From NCBI GenBank assembly GCA_016212925.1, contig JACRDF010000047.1, positions 310,001-374,000 on the forward strand: a DNA stretch of 64,000 bases, written 5' to 3'. The first letter of the stretch is position 1. Each line of letters starts with the position of its first letter. Below the pieces are notes generated by a model. It had not been told where the DNA came from. It was given only the letters and a program-made list of their open reading frames with translations, and made no database searches. The translations under genes were made by a program, and so were the position numbers. This document shows, piece by piece, positions 25,755 to 34,380 of this stretch. Origin of the DNA: Desulfomonile tiedjei (GTDB lineage: Bacteria; Desulfobacterota; Desulfomonilia; Desulfomonilales; Desulfomonilaceae).

Positions 25755-27575
25755 ATGAGCGCAAGCACGTACCCACCTATAGCCGATTATGGATTCATTG
25801 CAGATAGCCACTCCTGCGCCCTGATATCAAAATCAGGCTCGATTGATTGGTGCTGCCTCCCACGGATGGACTCCCCTAGTTGCTTCGGGGCACTGCTCGA
25901 CTGGCGAAATGGAGGATACTGTCAGATCGTTCCGGTTGGAAAATTCAGAACGACGCGGCGCTATCTGGAATCCACTCTGGTCTTGGAAACCACCTTCGAG
26001 ACTGAAGAAGGACAAGCGCGGGTCCTGGATTGCTTCACTATGCGAGGAAGGGGTAAACATCATCCATATCATCAGATTCTTCGAACGATCGAAGGTGTGA
26101 CGGGGAGCGTGGAACTCAGATTGGAAATTGTGCCGCGTTTTGAATATGGAGCAATGAAACCATGGATTAGGAAGGACCCGGAAGGCCGTTTCTTGGCCAT
26201 GGGGGGCAGTCATGGACTGGTTGTGTTCGGCAACGTTGAGCTGAAACTCAAACATCGTCATCATCTCGAAGGCTCCTGTTCAACCGTGGAAGGACAGCGC
26301 GTGTACCTGTCCGTTCTTTTCGGCAAGCCTGAGGACATTGATGATGGCCTGTTGGAGATACCCGAATTAGACGAATTGGACCGCCGCCTGCAATCGACTG
26401 TGGGTTGGTGGCATGCCTGGTGCCGCAAGGGTCGGTTTCCCGGTCCCTTTGCTGACCAGATAAAAAGATCAGCTACAGTGCTTAAAGGACTGACCAATGC
26501 TCCTACAGGCGCCATAGCGGCCGCGGCAACTACCTCCTTGCCGGAACATCCGGGTGGGTCTCGCAACTGGGATTACCGTTGCTCGTGGATTCGGGACTCG
26601 TGTTTCACGGTGGAGTCACTGGTCGAGTTGGGTTTTGTCAAGGAGGCCAACGCGTTTCGACGGTTCATAGAACGCAGTGCGGCAGGTAGCGCAGATCAGC
26701 TCCAAGTAGTGTTCGGATTGGGTGGCGAACGCAGGCTCCACGAACTGGAGGTAAAGGAACTGGAAGGTTACCGCCACGCCAGGCCGGTCCGGGTCGGAAA
26801 CAATGCCTGGAAGCAGAGCCAACTGGACACCTATGGTGAGTTGCTTGATCTGGCCTACCGGTGGCATTCCCGCGGTGAATCCCCGGACGACGATTACTGG
26901 GAGTTCTTGGTAGAACTGGTCAATGCAGCAGCTGATTCCTGGCAACGGCAGGACCGTGGCATCTGGGAAACTCGGAGTGAACCGCGTCACTTCGTTTTCT
27001 CGAAGGCAATGTGCTGGTGTGCGCTTGATCGCGGAATTAAAATGGCGGAAGAACTTGGATGTCCGGCTCCGCTGGACAAATGGAAAAAGGCCTGTGAGAA
27101 CGTGCGGCTGGCAGTCGAAACAAGGGGTTACGACGCAAGACGCGGGGTGTTTATTCAGGCATTCGATCATCCGGTTATGGATGCCGCCTTGCTGCTCCTC
27201 CCAACCTTTGGTTTCGTGGAATATGGGGACGAACGGATGATCAACACGGCCGATGCCGTCTGGAAAGATCTCGGGGAAGGGGGTCTTCTTCGCCGGTACC
27301 CCCCGTACGATGACGGGTTGCCGGGTTCCGAGGGCGTTTTTCTCCCGGGCTCTTTCTGGTTGGCCCGGTGCCTGGCTCTGCAAGGGCGCGTGGACGAGGC
27401 CTACCAGGTTTTTGAACACGCCCTTTACACTGCCAACGACCTGGGTCTCTTTTCCGAGGAATACGACACCCAGGCCAACGAAATGCTCGGCAATTTCCCG
27501 CAGGCGTTGACCCATTTATCCCTCATTTCGGCAGCAACGGTTCTCAGCGGCACGAATTCGCCATCAGATGAGTGA
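25755..27575 (+). CDS. Glycoside hydrolase family 15 (glucoamylase/trehalase type)
   Basis: A 606-residue enzyme without a signal peptide, so probably cytoplasmic. The N-terminal beta domain opens with YPPIADYGFIADSHSCALIS and GSIDWCCLPRMDSPSCFGAL. The catalytic alpha/alpha barrel shows GGSRNWDYRCSWIRDSCFTV, VGNNAWKQSQLDTYGELLD and LGLFSEEYDTQANEMLGNFP, where the second glutamate region fits the catalytic base of GH15. It would release glucose from alpha-glucans or trehalose; bacterial members of this arrangement include both. No glycogen or trehalose genes are beside it. A GC-rich hairpin lies 47 bases after the stop. Confidence 0.92.
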   Translation: MSASTYPPIADYGFIADSHSCALISKSGSIDWCCLPRMDSPSCFGALLDWRNGGYCQIVPVGKFRTTRRYLESTLVLETTFETEEGQARVLDCFTMRGRGKHHPYHQILRTIEGVTGSVELRLEIVPRFEYGAMKPWIRKDPEGRFLAMGGSHGLVVFGNVELKLKHRHHLEGSCSTVEGQRVYLSVLFGKPEDIDDGLLEIPELDELDRRLQSTVGWWHAWCRKGRFPGPFADQIKRSATVLKGLTNAPTGAIAAAATTSLPEHPGGSRNWDYRCSWIRDSCFTVESLVELGFVKEANAFRRFIERSAAGSADQLQVVFGLGGERRLHELEVKELEGYRHARPVRVGNNAWKQSQLDTYGELLDLAYRWHSRGESPDDDYWEFLVELVNAAADSWQRQDRGIWETRSEPRHFVFSKAMCWCALDRGIKMAEELGCPAPLDKWKKACENVRLAVETRGYDARRGVFIQAFDHPVMDAALLLLPTFGFVEYGDERMINTADAVWKDLGEGGLLRRYPPYDDGLPGSEGVFLPGSFWLARCLALQGRVDEAYQVFEHALYTANDLGLFSEEYDTQANEMLGNFPQALTHLSLISAATVLSGTNSPSDE

Positions 27576-27621
27576 AATTGTTGAAGGCGGGCAGGGCTGC
27601 GGGACGCTTCTATAATGAGCC

Positions 27622-27650
27622 GGCGGCCCCGCAACACGCGGGGTGCCGCC
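27622..27650 (+). terminator. GC-rich hairpin after the GH15 gene
   Basis: GGCGGCCCCGC and GCGGGGTGCCGCC can pair around the loop AACAC, with a small bulge. It lies 47 bases beyond the GH15 stop. The T-run after it is weak, so it may be a stabilising hairpin or repeat instead of a true rho-independent terminator. Confidence 0.4.
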
Positions 27651-27833
27651 ATGTTTACCTCTGTGAAAAGGTGTTTCTATAGTGATTGCCAAAAGTGATG
27701 ACCTATTTATTATAGGGAGTCTCAAAGGTTTTGTCTGAACGGGATCGCACCGCTGGACGACCTCATTCGGGAAGAGCTTTTGGGAACAACTATCGAGCCC
27801 TGTCTGTCAAGCTACGCTTTCCGTATTGGGTGC

Positions 27834-27861
27834 CACGGACCTGGGTCCCACCAGGTCCGTG
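27834..27861. repeat. 28-nt hairpin repeat, copy 1
   Basis: CACGGACCTG and CAGGTCCGTG form a perfect 10-bp stem with an 8-base loop. The same arms occur 150 bases further on with a different loop. Both lie in the 500-base gap between the convergent GH15 and PEP-synthase-like genes, where I see no gene. Confidence 0.7.
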
Positions 27862-27983
27862 CTTCCTGCCGGTTCTATCGCCACGATAACTCGGAGGATT
27901 CCCAGCTTTGCCGTACCGTCGGATCGCTTTTCAATGTGGTGTTCAATGCATGGGGCAACCTTGCCGTTTTCCAAAACAGCCGG

Positions 27984-28011
27984 CACGGACCTGACAGAGC
28001 CCAGGTCCGTG
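27984..28011. repeat. 28-nt hairpin repeat, copy 2
   Basis: This copy has the same 10-bp arms as copy 1 (CACGGACCTG ... CAGGTCCGTG) around the loop ACAGAGCC. Identical arms with different loops suggest selection for the stem or a mobile palindromic element. Confidence 0.7.
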
Positions 28012-28077
28012 GCACCCGGGAGTCAATCCGTGATTACTTTCGAGAACCGTTATAAGTCAGGATTTTTGGCAACGCCT

Positions 28078-30723
28078 CTAAGCCTGAGGTTCGCAGAGGG
28101 CCGCTTCGTCGAGCGTGTAGTTTCCGGCAAGGAAATTCTTGGCCAACAATTCTACGCTGGCCTCGCAGCGCATGAACATGTCCATTTGCCTGGTGTATTG
28201 AAGGAGGCGGCCGATTAGGTCGAGTTTATCTGCGGTGACAGAACCCTCGTATTTGTAGAACCGAGCGTCCACGCGGTCTTCACGAACTTCCACCTGAAAA
28301 TCGAGAGCGTGGAAAATTGCTGCAATGGCTCGGGCCCTTCTGTTGCGTCGAACATCGTCCGCGGCGCCACCCTTGAACGAAAACGTTATATAGTTCTTGT
28401 TGACGCTGTCGCTGCAATACGAATCCAGGACACTGTAGTGATATCCGATTCTGGAACTGAAGTTCAGATAGTGATCGGATATTATGGCGTAGCTTCGATC
28501 TCCGAATCGTTCAGCCATGTTGTTCGGAGCCAGCATCTGCTCCCTTATCACGGATAGGAACCCTCCCACGTCAATGGGCCGCGGCCCCTGGTATCGAAGG
28601 TCTTCACGGAGCATCCCCCTGAGCAGCGCGAGAAATGGAACAGAGGCAATTTGATCGATCGTTACTCGTCGGCCAAAGAGCAATGCCTCGGCCAGACCCC
28701 CTCCCAGGTCGATAATGTGCAGATCCAGGGGAATTGGAGCCACGAGCTTCCTGGCGCCGCCGCCGCTGGTGTCTGAAACGAGGTCGCTTATCTGAAACAT
28801 TTCTTTATAGGAGAATTCATGCACAAGTCGCATGACGTCGTGAAGTGTCTTGCAGTATTCAGGAGCGAAGTCCACAGATCTTGGATTCACCAAATTTAGC
28901 GGCACAATCCAATCGGCCACGTGTCGAAGGGTCTGATAAACCGGGGTGCCTTTCATTGCCGATTCTCGCGTCTTTTGAAGAGCAATCAATTCCGGTACGT
29001 GGCCCAGATATACCCTGCCTGAATAAGCATCCACAGTGATTTCTTCCTCAGGAGGGATATCGGAGGTCGCCACCTTCGCGTCCAATAACGTGGGAATCCC
29101 GAACTCTCGCGCCAAGGAAGCCATATGCCCGGTGACGCTACCCGCATCAGTCACGATGGCCTGGGCTTTCTGCATTACCATCACAAATTGGGGGGTCGAA
29201 TGCTTGGCCACCAAAACCGCACCTTCGGGAAAATTGGCCAGGTCTTCGTCGGTTCGTACGTGAAACGCCGGCCCGTGACCAACTCCGGGGAACGCTACAG
29301 CCGCGCCTTCCACAACAAGAAGATAACCCTCTACCCTTGGGAAAAGCGAAGCCCTTATCCCGCTCTTTTCAAGATCTTCCAGATGCAGAGGCCGCGTTTG
29401 CAGCACTAGTATGCGGCCATGTGGATCCAAGGACCATTCGATGTCCTGGGGGTATTGGTAATGCTCTTCCAGCTTCAGGGCGTACCCTGCCAGAGTCTCT
29501 ATTTGGCCTTCGGAGAGGCATGGTAGGTTTCTCTTTTCAGGATCGACAGGCAGCTCGGTCAGCCCGCCCAGCGGGTTAACGGTCAATTGTACGGGCTTGT
29601 TGGAGACCTTGGTCTCAACAATTCTTGGGCCGCTTTTGGAAACCGTATAGCTGTCAGGAGTTATCACACCGTCTACCGCATAGGGTCCGAGTCCCCACAC
29701 CGCGTTGATGAGAATACTGTCTCCCAAAGGCTGAGAAGGGTGTCTGGTGTAGACAACTCCCGCGGCCACAGACTCTACCATTTCTATGCACGCTACACTC
29801 ATGGCTATATCTTCGTCCCGCATCCCCTTGTTCAGGCGATAGGATATGGCCCGGGGAGTATACAAGCTCGCGATGATATACTTGTACGTTTCGATAATCT
29901 TGTCATGCTGCACATTCAGAATTGATACGTATTGCCCCGCGTAAGAGAGTTCGCTGTCCTCTCCAATGGCACTGCTCCGCAAGGCCACCTTGGGCATGCC
30001 GTCACGGTCGTCATCGCGCTTGCCGATTTTTTCCACCATATTCGCGTACGCAGCGAGAATGGCCTCACTCAGCTCCACCGGCACACGGGCGGAAATGATC
30101 AGTCGCTGGATTTCTTCGCTCACGTTGTTCAGGGCTTGAGGGTCAATTGGGTCAAGGTCCATTCTCTTCCTGTTGATCTCATCAATGAGGTCATTGCTTT
30201 CGAGAAAGAATTCATAAGCCCTGGTAGTGATCGCAAAGCCTTCGGGGACAGGGACGCTCGTTTTGCTCACCAGTTCTCCAAGGTTGGCGTTCTTTCCGCC
30301 TACCCAATCCACCATCTCCTTGGTTATACTGGTGTAAGGCAATACGAATTCCACTGGCGGCAGCTCTTTTCTTCTTCCCAATTCCTCTTTGATGGCCGCG
30401 TTGATTCTTTCGAGTACCCCGAAGAGCATCGGGTACTTGTGGCCCGAGAGGTCGTCCAAGCTCTTCACCATCCGGAGCGTGTGAAATACCGCGCGGGCGG
30501 CCTGGGACCCTATATAGGACATTCCAAAGACTTCCTGTCCTCGCAGTTTTTCCTCGAAATCAGTGATAATATTTAGCAATTGAGTATTGGAAGCCAGCAG
30601 GTCCTTGAAGCAAGTGTATTTGAACTTAAATATCCTGGAAACCTTTTCCGCGGAGGCAGCATCGCGACCTTGACGCTTCCAGCCTTGGATTCTCTTCAGG
30701 AGGTTCGTGATGACTTCGGCCAT
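28078..30723 (-). CDS. PEP synthase-like protein with a non-standard C-terminus
   Basis: An 881-residue protein. Residues 1-110 are helical. An ATP-grasp pyruvate/PEP-binding domain follows (about 115-450): VDWVGGKNANLGELV, VALRSSAIGEDSELSYAGQY, GVVYTRHPS and the closing QDIEWSLDPHGRILVLQTRP. The swivelling phosphohistidine domain has TDAGSVTGHMASLAREFGIP, with His in TGH as the phospho-carrier. The PEP-binding TIM barrel of normal PEP synthase or PPDK is missing. About 260 other residues take its place (from VDFAPEYCKTLHDVM), with KLVAPIPLDLHIIDLGGGL. It could phosphorylate a substrate other than pyruvate. It converges with the GH15 gene. Confidence 0.8.
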   Translation of the reverse strand: MAEVITNLLKRIQGWKRQGRDAASAEKVSRIFKFKYTCFKDLLASNTQLLNIITDFEEKLRGQEVFGMSYIGSQAARAVFHTLRMVKSLDDLSGHKYPMLFGVLERINAAIKEELGRRKELPPVEFVLPYTSITKEMVDWVGGKNANLGELVSKTSVPVPEGFAITTRAYEFFLESNDLIDEINRKRMDLDPIDPQALNNVSEEIQRLIISARVPVELSEAILAAYANMVEKIGKRDDDRDGMPKVALRSSAIGEDSELSYAGQYVSILNVQHDKIIETYKYIIASLYTPRAISYRLNKGMRDEDIAMSVACIEMVESVAAGVVYTRHPSQPLGDSILINAVWGLGPYAVDGVITPDSYTVSKSGPRIVETKVSNKPVQLTVNPLGGLTELPVDPEKRNLPCLSEGQIETLAGYALKLEEHYQYPQDIEWSLDPHGRILVLQTRPLHLEDLEKSGIRASLFPRVEGYLLVVEGAAVAFPGVGHGPAFHVRTDEDLANFPEGAVLVAKHSTPQFVMVMQKAQAIVTDAGSVTGHMASLAREFGIPTLLDAKVATSDIPPEEEITVDAYSGRVYLGHVPELIALQKTRESAMKGTPVYQTLRHVADWIVPLNLVNPRSVDFAPEYCKTLHDVMRLVHEFSYKEMFQISDLVSDTSGGGARKLVAPIPLDLHIIDLGGGLAEALLFGRRVTIDQIASVPFLALLRGMLREDLRYQGPRPIDVGGFLSVIREQMLAPNNMAERFGDRSYAIISDHYLNFSSRIGYHYSVLDSYCSDSVNKNYITFSFKGGAADDVRRNRRARAIAAIFHALDFQVEVREDRVDARFYKYEGSVTADKLDLIGRLLQYTRQMDMFMRCEASVELLAKNFLAGNYTLDEAALCEPQA

Positions 30724-30978
30724 TATCCGGTTCCGGGAAGCGTTCCCACTTTGATTCGAGGCAAGATTGATTTTGTTCGTTCCCGCGCGGGGAATTCAAC
30801 ACACCACTAGTGGGCTAGCAATAAGCGTGCCCTCTGATGAGTTAAATCCGGCGCGTAGCTCCAGTATGATACGGCATTTCATACAGAGTCTATCACGGTG
30901 ACGGCCCTGAGGCCAGTTTCCCGCTTTGATTCCCCGGCTTGGACCTCGTCCCCCGGAATCGGTCCTTTGCCCCCGGTC

Positions 30979-30993
30979 TTTACAGTCTGTAAA
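30979..30993. promoter_or_regulatory. 15-bp palindrome, candidate activator site
   Basis: TTTACAGTCTGTAAA is a perfect palindrome with 7-bp arms around a single T. It lies about 110 bases upstream of the -24 element of the sigma-54-type promoter at 31102. That distance is usual for the upstream binding site of a sigma-54 activator. The regulator is not identified. Confidence 0.45.
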
Positions 30994-31101
30994 GAAAACC
31001 GACAGACGGATCTTAGTACACCCGCTCTCACCTGCCGCGAATGACCTCTTTGGTTTCCATTTTATCACTGACAGACAGGCTTTTCCGGACATGGCCGCCC
31101 T

Positions 31102-31117
31102 TGGCACGCGGGTTGCA
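31102..31117 (+). promoter_or_regulatory. Sigma-54 (-24/-12) promoter
   Basis: TGGCACGCGGGTTGCA matches the TGGCAC-N5-TTGCA consensus at every fixed position. Transcription would start about a dozen bases further on, near 31128, leaving a leader of about 60 bases before the ATG at 31186. The promoter points at the small-membrane-protein/TauE operon and implies control by an enhancer-binding activator. Confidence 0.7.
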
Positions 31118-31185
31118 ACCTCCGACTTAGACTCGCCTACAAAAGTCGCAAGACTTCGCTTTAGAAAGCAAGGAGGTTTTTTCGC

Positions 31186-31485
31186 ATGAAACGCATCTAT
31201 TATCTCCCACTGGCCTTTCTCAGCTTGGCCTGCCTGCTAATACCGGACCTGATAATGGCCGCAGGACCAAAGGCCGAAATGCTGATCGTCGTGGCCGACA
31301 ATCGGGTAGTGGACTGGAGCTTCACCAAGTTCTGGATTGATTATTACAACACCGACCCGTTCATGTTCGGACTTTGGTGCACCATCTTCACCGCGTTTCT
31401 GGGTGTGTCCTTCGGCCTTATTACGGACCAAATCATGAGGCACACCGGCCTCGATCTGTCAAAAAGAACGATCGTCGAGCATTGA
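31186..31485 (+). CDS. Small membrane protein of TauE operon
   Basis: A 99-residue protein with a signal-peptide-like first helix (LPLAFLSLACLLIPDLIMAA) and a second membrane helix near residues 62-82 (FGLWCTIFTAFLGVSFGLIT). Between them is a charged loop with VDWSFTKFWIDYYNTDPFMF. No family is recognised with confidence. A strong ribosome site (AAGGAGG) and its place 31 bases before the TauE/SafE gene suggest a small partner or accessory of that permease. First gene behind the sigma-54 promoter. Confidence 0.8.
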   Translation: MKRIYYLPLAFLSLACLLIPDLIMAAGPKAEMLIVVADNRVVDWSFTKFWIDYYNTDPFMFGLWCTIFTAFLGVSFGLITDQIMRHTGLDLSKRTIVEH

Positions 31486-31516
31486 TTCCGGAACACGACC
31501 AAGGAGGTAACACAGT

Positions 31517-32545
31517 ATGGAATGGCTATACATGTACATGCCCATTGCCGGAATTGACATTTTCTGGCCGGGCCTGTTGCTCATAGGGTTTTCAGTTGGA
31601 GTCATCGGCGGCTTCTTCGGCATGGGGGGCGCCTGGATGGTAACCCCGGGTTTAAACATCCTGGGCTTTCCAATGGCCTTTGCCATCGGCACTGACATAG
31701 CGCACATTGCAGGAAAGTCAATGGTCTCCACCTTCAGGCACTCCAAGTTCGGAAACGTCGACTACAAGCTCGGTCTTGTCATGGTGGTCGGGACCGTCAT
31801 CGGAATCGAGTGCGGCGCGCAGATAGTCATGTGGTTGGAACAAATCGGCCGCGTTGGACCTGTGGTCCGCTGGGTGTACGTTGGCGTGCTCTTCCTCATA
31901 GCTGCAATGGTTTTCGCCGATTACAGGAAGGCTATTCAGAAGAAGAAGGCAGGCGTTACAGATGAGCACGGCGCGGTAGGGTTCACCTGGTACAAGACGC
32001 TGCACAAGATCAACATTCCACCCATGATGCATTTCAAGGTGGCCGGCATCTACTGTTCCGCGTGGCTGCCAATTGCAGTGAGCTTTCTCACAGGTGTGCT
32101 GGCCGGATTCCTGGGTATTGGCGGCGGCTTGCTCCGCATGCCCGCGCTGGTCTACCTGATAGGCTGTCCGACTCACATCGCGGTGGGGACTGACTTGTTT
32201 GAAGTTATGATATCGGGTCTGTACGGCACGTTCACTTACGGTGTGAAGGGCCGAATTGAGATCTGGGCGGTATTCGTAATGCTGTCCGGAGCTGCCATTG
32301 GCGCTCAAATCGGAACCGTGGCCACCAAGTACGCCAAAGGATATGGCATCCGCATCGCTTTCGGCCTCGCCGTGGTCGCTTGCATGATTTCGATCATCCT
32401 GAAGCAATTTAAGTATGACATTCCCGCCACCGTGGTCATTTTAGGCGCGGTTGGCACCATCTGTGTATACATCTGCGGCATCATGTTCAAAGGCGCCGCT
32501 AACGAACTTAGGGAAAAGAGAGCAGCCGCCCTCGCTGAGGCGTAG
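31517..32545 (+). CDS. TauE/SafE-family permease (sulfite/sulfonate exporter type)
   Basis: A 342-residue protein with about eight membrane helices in two repeated halves. The glycine-rich repeats are GVIGGFFGMGGAWMVTPGLN (first half) and GVLAGFLGIGGGLLRMPAL (second half), the hallmark of the TauE/SafE family; GTDIAHIAGKSMVS and GTDLFEVMISGLYG follow each. Relatives export sulfite, sulfoacetate or other anions. In a probable sulfate reducer it may move sulfite or a related sulfur anion; this is inference. RBS AAGGAGG lies 8 bases before the ATG. Middle gene of a three-gene operon. Confidence 0.9.
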   Translation: MEWLYMYMPIAGIDIFWPGLLLIGFSVGVIGGFFGMGGAWMVTPGLNILGFPMAFAIGTDIAHIAGKSMVSTFRHSKFGNVDYKLGLVMVVGTVIGIECGAQIVMWLEQIGRVGPVVRWVYVGVLFLIAAMVFADYRKAIQKKKAGVTDEHGAVGFTWYKTLHKINIPPMMHFKVAGIYCSAWLPIAVSFLTGVLAGFLGIGGGLLRMPALVYLIGCPTHIAVGTDLFEVMISGLYGTFTYGVKGRIEIWAVFVMLSGAAIGAQIGTVATKYAKGYGIRIAFGLAVVACMISIILKQFKYDIPATVVILGAVGTICVYICGIMFKGAANELREKRAAALAEA

Positions 32546-32570
32546 CGTTCCCACGAGAGGAGAGATTTGA

Positions 32571-32909
32571 ATGAGGACCAAGATTCTCTGCTGTTTGATA
32601 TCGGTGATACTGGGCGTCTGCTTCGCATTGCCGGCAATGGCTGCAAGCGTGGCCCAAGGCAAGTGTGTGGCCTATGACGATGCTAAGAAAGTGTTAGTCA
32701 TAGAAGAATTCGATACCAAGTTCACCAAAGAACACAAATACGGCCAGCCTACGGGTAAACAGGCGAGCTTTGACGTGACCGACGCTCTGGTCGGCGGGGG
32801 CACGCCCAAGCCCGGGGACTTGTGCAGAATCGCCTATGAGGAGAAAGGCGATAAGAAAGTAGCTGTCCGGGTTATGAACATCACCAAGACCGACATAATG
32901 AGAAAGTAA
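32571..32909 (+). CDS. Small exported protein of TauE operon
   Basis: A 112-residue protein with a clear signal peptide (ILCCLISVILGVCFALPAMA, cleavage near AMAAS). The mature part is a small beta-rich domain with CVAYDDAKKVLVIEEFDTKF and PKPGDLCRIAYEEKGDKKVA, containing two cysteines that could pair in the periplasm. It resembles an OB-like barrel by pattern only. It lies 25 bases after the permease gene with a good ribosome site (GAGGAGAG). It probably acts with the permease in the periplasm. Confidence 0.8.
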   Translation: MRTKILCCLISVILGVCFALPAMAASVAQGKCVAYDDAKKVLVIEEFDTKFTKEHKYGQPTGKQASFDVTDALVGGGTPKPGDLCRIAYEEKGDKKVAVRVMNITKTDIMRK

Positions 32910-32937
32910 TGTTGCCGTCGGTCCGATGTGCTCAGGA

Positions 32938-32976
32938 CTGCGTCGGAGCCCAATTAAGCCTCATGGTCCGACGCAG
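32938..32976 (+). terminator. Hairpin after the TauE operon
   Basis: CTGCGTCGGA and TCCGACGCAG form a perfect 10-bp stem with a 19-base loop, 28 bases beyond the operon's last stop codon. No T-run follows, so it may protect the 3' end instead of terminating. Confidence 0.45.
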
Positions 32977-33013
32977 GATTCGAATTGACCGATTTTGCCA
33001 GAGGGCCTGGGAG

Positions 33014-33056
33014 GATGCTTTTGGAGAGAGGTTATCCTCCCAGCGCACCTCAATTT
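33014..33056. repeat. 43-nt repeat, copy 1
   Basis: A 43-base segment beginning GATGCTTTTGGAGAGAGG and ending GCGCACCTCAATTT. It recurs at 35528 with three differences. In this copy GGGAGGAT at 33009 pairs with ATCCTCCC, and a run of six Ts begins shortly after, so it could act as a terminator for the TauE operon. It lies in the 300-base gap between convergent genes, where I see no gene. Confidence 0.65.
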
Positions 33057-33212
33057 TTTGGCACATGCTATCCTGCCGGCGGCCCCCCAATATTTTGAGG
33101 ACCCAAATTCAGGTTAAAGAAGCATAGAACAATTTGGTCAGCCGAAACCGCTTGCTTCGGTCGATTGAAAAGGCGTTGAGCCGTGAGTGGCCTCACTTGC
33201 TCCTGAAGACGA

Positions 33213-34160
33213 TCAAATGAAGTAGCCGACGACATATCTCAGGCCCACGACACTGATTATGGTCGCAAGTGCCGGCCTGATGACTGCCCCCGGAACGTAC
33301 TTTTGACAAGCCGCTCCCAGATACATTCCCACGAACCCGCCGATTCCAAACAGAAATCCGAGGAGCCAGTCCGGTCGGACAGACTGACCAGGAAGAGCCA
33401 CGTACGGACCAAAAAACTCATAAAACATGACCCCTCCTACGGATGTGACGCACGTCCCCATGAGAGTGGCCCCGGCTATGGTGTGAATCGGCAGTCCGAA
33501 AAAGGACACTATGAATGGAGCTATTATCGCGCCGCCACCAATCCCGTAAACGCCTCCAATCAATCCCACCACAAGTGAGAGCGCAAAGAGTCCGGTAGTG
33601 TGGAACCGAAAACATTCACCGAAGAACTCGTATTCGGTGCAGGAGAGAGTCCATTTGGTGGTACAAATGGCAGGCCGACCGGGATTTGAAACCATGCCTG
33701 TCTGCGCTGCAGGACGCTCACGCATTCTTGCCTCTGCAGCCTTTTCAGAAGTCTTCTTGCCTCGATCCTTCACCAACTGATAAAGCATTCGCCCGCCAAT
33801 GTAGAACAGGACGCACCCTACGAAGAGCTTGAACGCCCTTGGGTCCGGCAAGTACCATACTCGTATGAAGAGTCCCAGGACGAGTCCCGGCAGCGTGCCC
33901 GCGATGATATTCCACGCCAAAGGCCAGTTCATTCTGCCTTCTTTGAAATAACGATAAACCGCGCTTGGGATGCCCACGATGTTGAACACCAGGTTCGTCG
34001 GCGTTACCGCAGGGCTGGTGAAACCCAGGATGCTCATCTGGAAGGGCAAGATGAGGAAGGCTCCGGATATGCCCCCCATTGACGTGAAAAATGAAATAAC
34101 CATGCCCACAAGCGGTGGAATCCATATTGCTGTCTCAACTCCTGAAACAGGAAAAGTCAT
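33213..34160 (-). CDS. TauE/SafE-family permease
   Basis: A 315-residue membrane protein of the same superfamily as the permease at 31.5 kb but clearly diverged. The paired glycine motifs are FFTSMGGISGAFLILPFQM and GLIGGVYGIGGGAIIAPFIV. A cytoplasmic loop near residues 127-180 holds several charged residues and two cysteines. It starts with ATG behind a strong GGAGG site and runs convergent with the sigma-54 operon. It is divergent from the TunR-like gene, so it may be a target of that regulator. The substrate is unknown. Confidence 0.88.
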   Translation of the reverse strand: MTFPVSGVETAIWIPPLVGMVISFFTSMGGISGAFLILPFQMSILGFTSPAVTPTNLVFNIVGIPSAVYRYFKEGRMNWPLAWNIIAGTLPGLVLGLFIRVWYLPDPRAFKLFVGCVLFYIGGRMLYQLVKDRGKKTSEKAAEARMRERPAAQTGMVSNPGRPAICTTKWTLSCTEYEFFGECFRFHTTGLFALSLVVGLIGGVYGIGGGAIIAPFIVSFFGLPIHTIAGATLMGTCVTSVGGVMFYEFFGPYVALPGQSVRPDWLLGFLFGIGGFVGMYLGAACQKYVPGAVIRPALATIISVVGLRYVVGYFI

Positions 34161-34225
34161 AGCAGCCTCCAGGGCGGATTATTTGAGCGATAGGCATCTC
34201 CGGGCGCTGTTTGGTTATTGACTTA

Positions 34226-34253
34226 TGACACGCTTTTAACTAAAATCGTGTCA
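34226..34253. promoter_or_regulatory. Inverted repeat between divergent genes, candidate operator
   Basis: TGACACG and CGTGTCA form perfect 7-bp arms separated by 14 AT-rich bases. Read on the minus strand the site includes TTGACA, which could also serve as a -35 element for the permease. Its position between the divergent permease and TunR-like genes suggests an operator, perhaps for the regulator itself. Confidence 0.45.
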
Positions 34254-34380
34254 ATATGATGAGCCACTCTCCGATTGTTGTCAAGCGTTTTTCGCGGACG
34301 CTATTGGGCACAGGAACTCGATGTGCTAATACTCTTTGATCGAGGAATGATTGGGATCCGGGATGGTGAGACAGGAAACT

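Noticed and set aside
27834-28011. Start of a CRISPR array
   Set aside because: There are only two copies, 150 bases apart, and each copy is itself a full hairpin; no regular repeat-spacer pattern exists.
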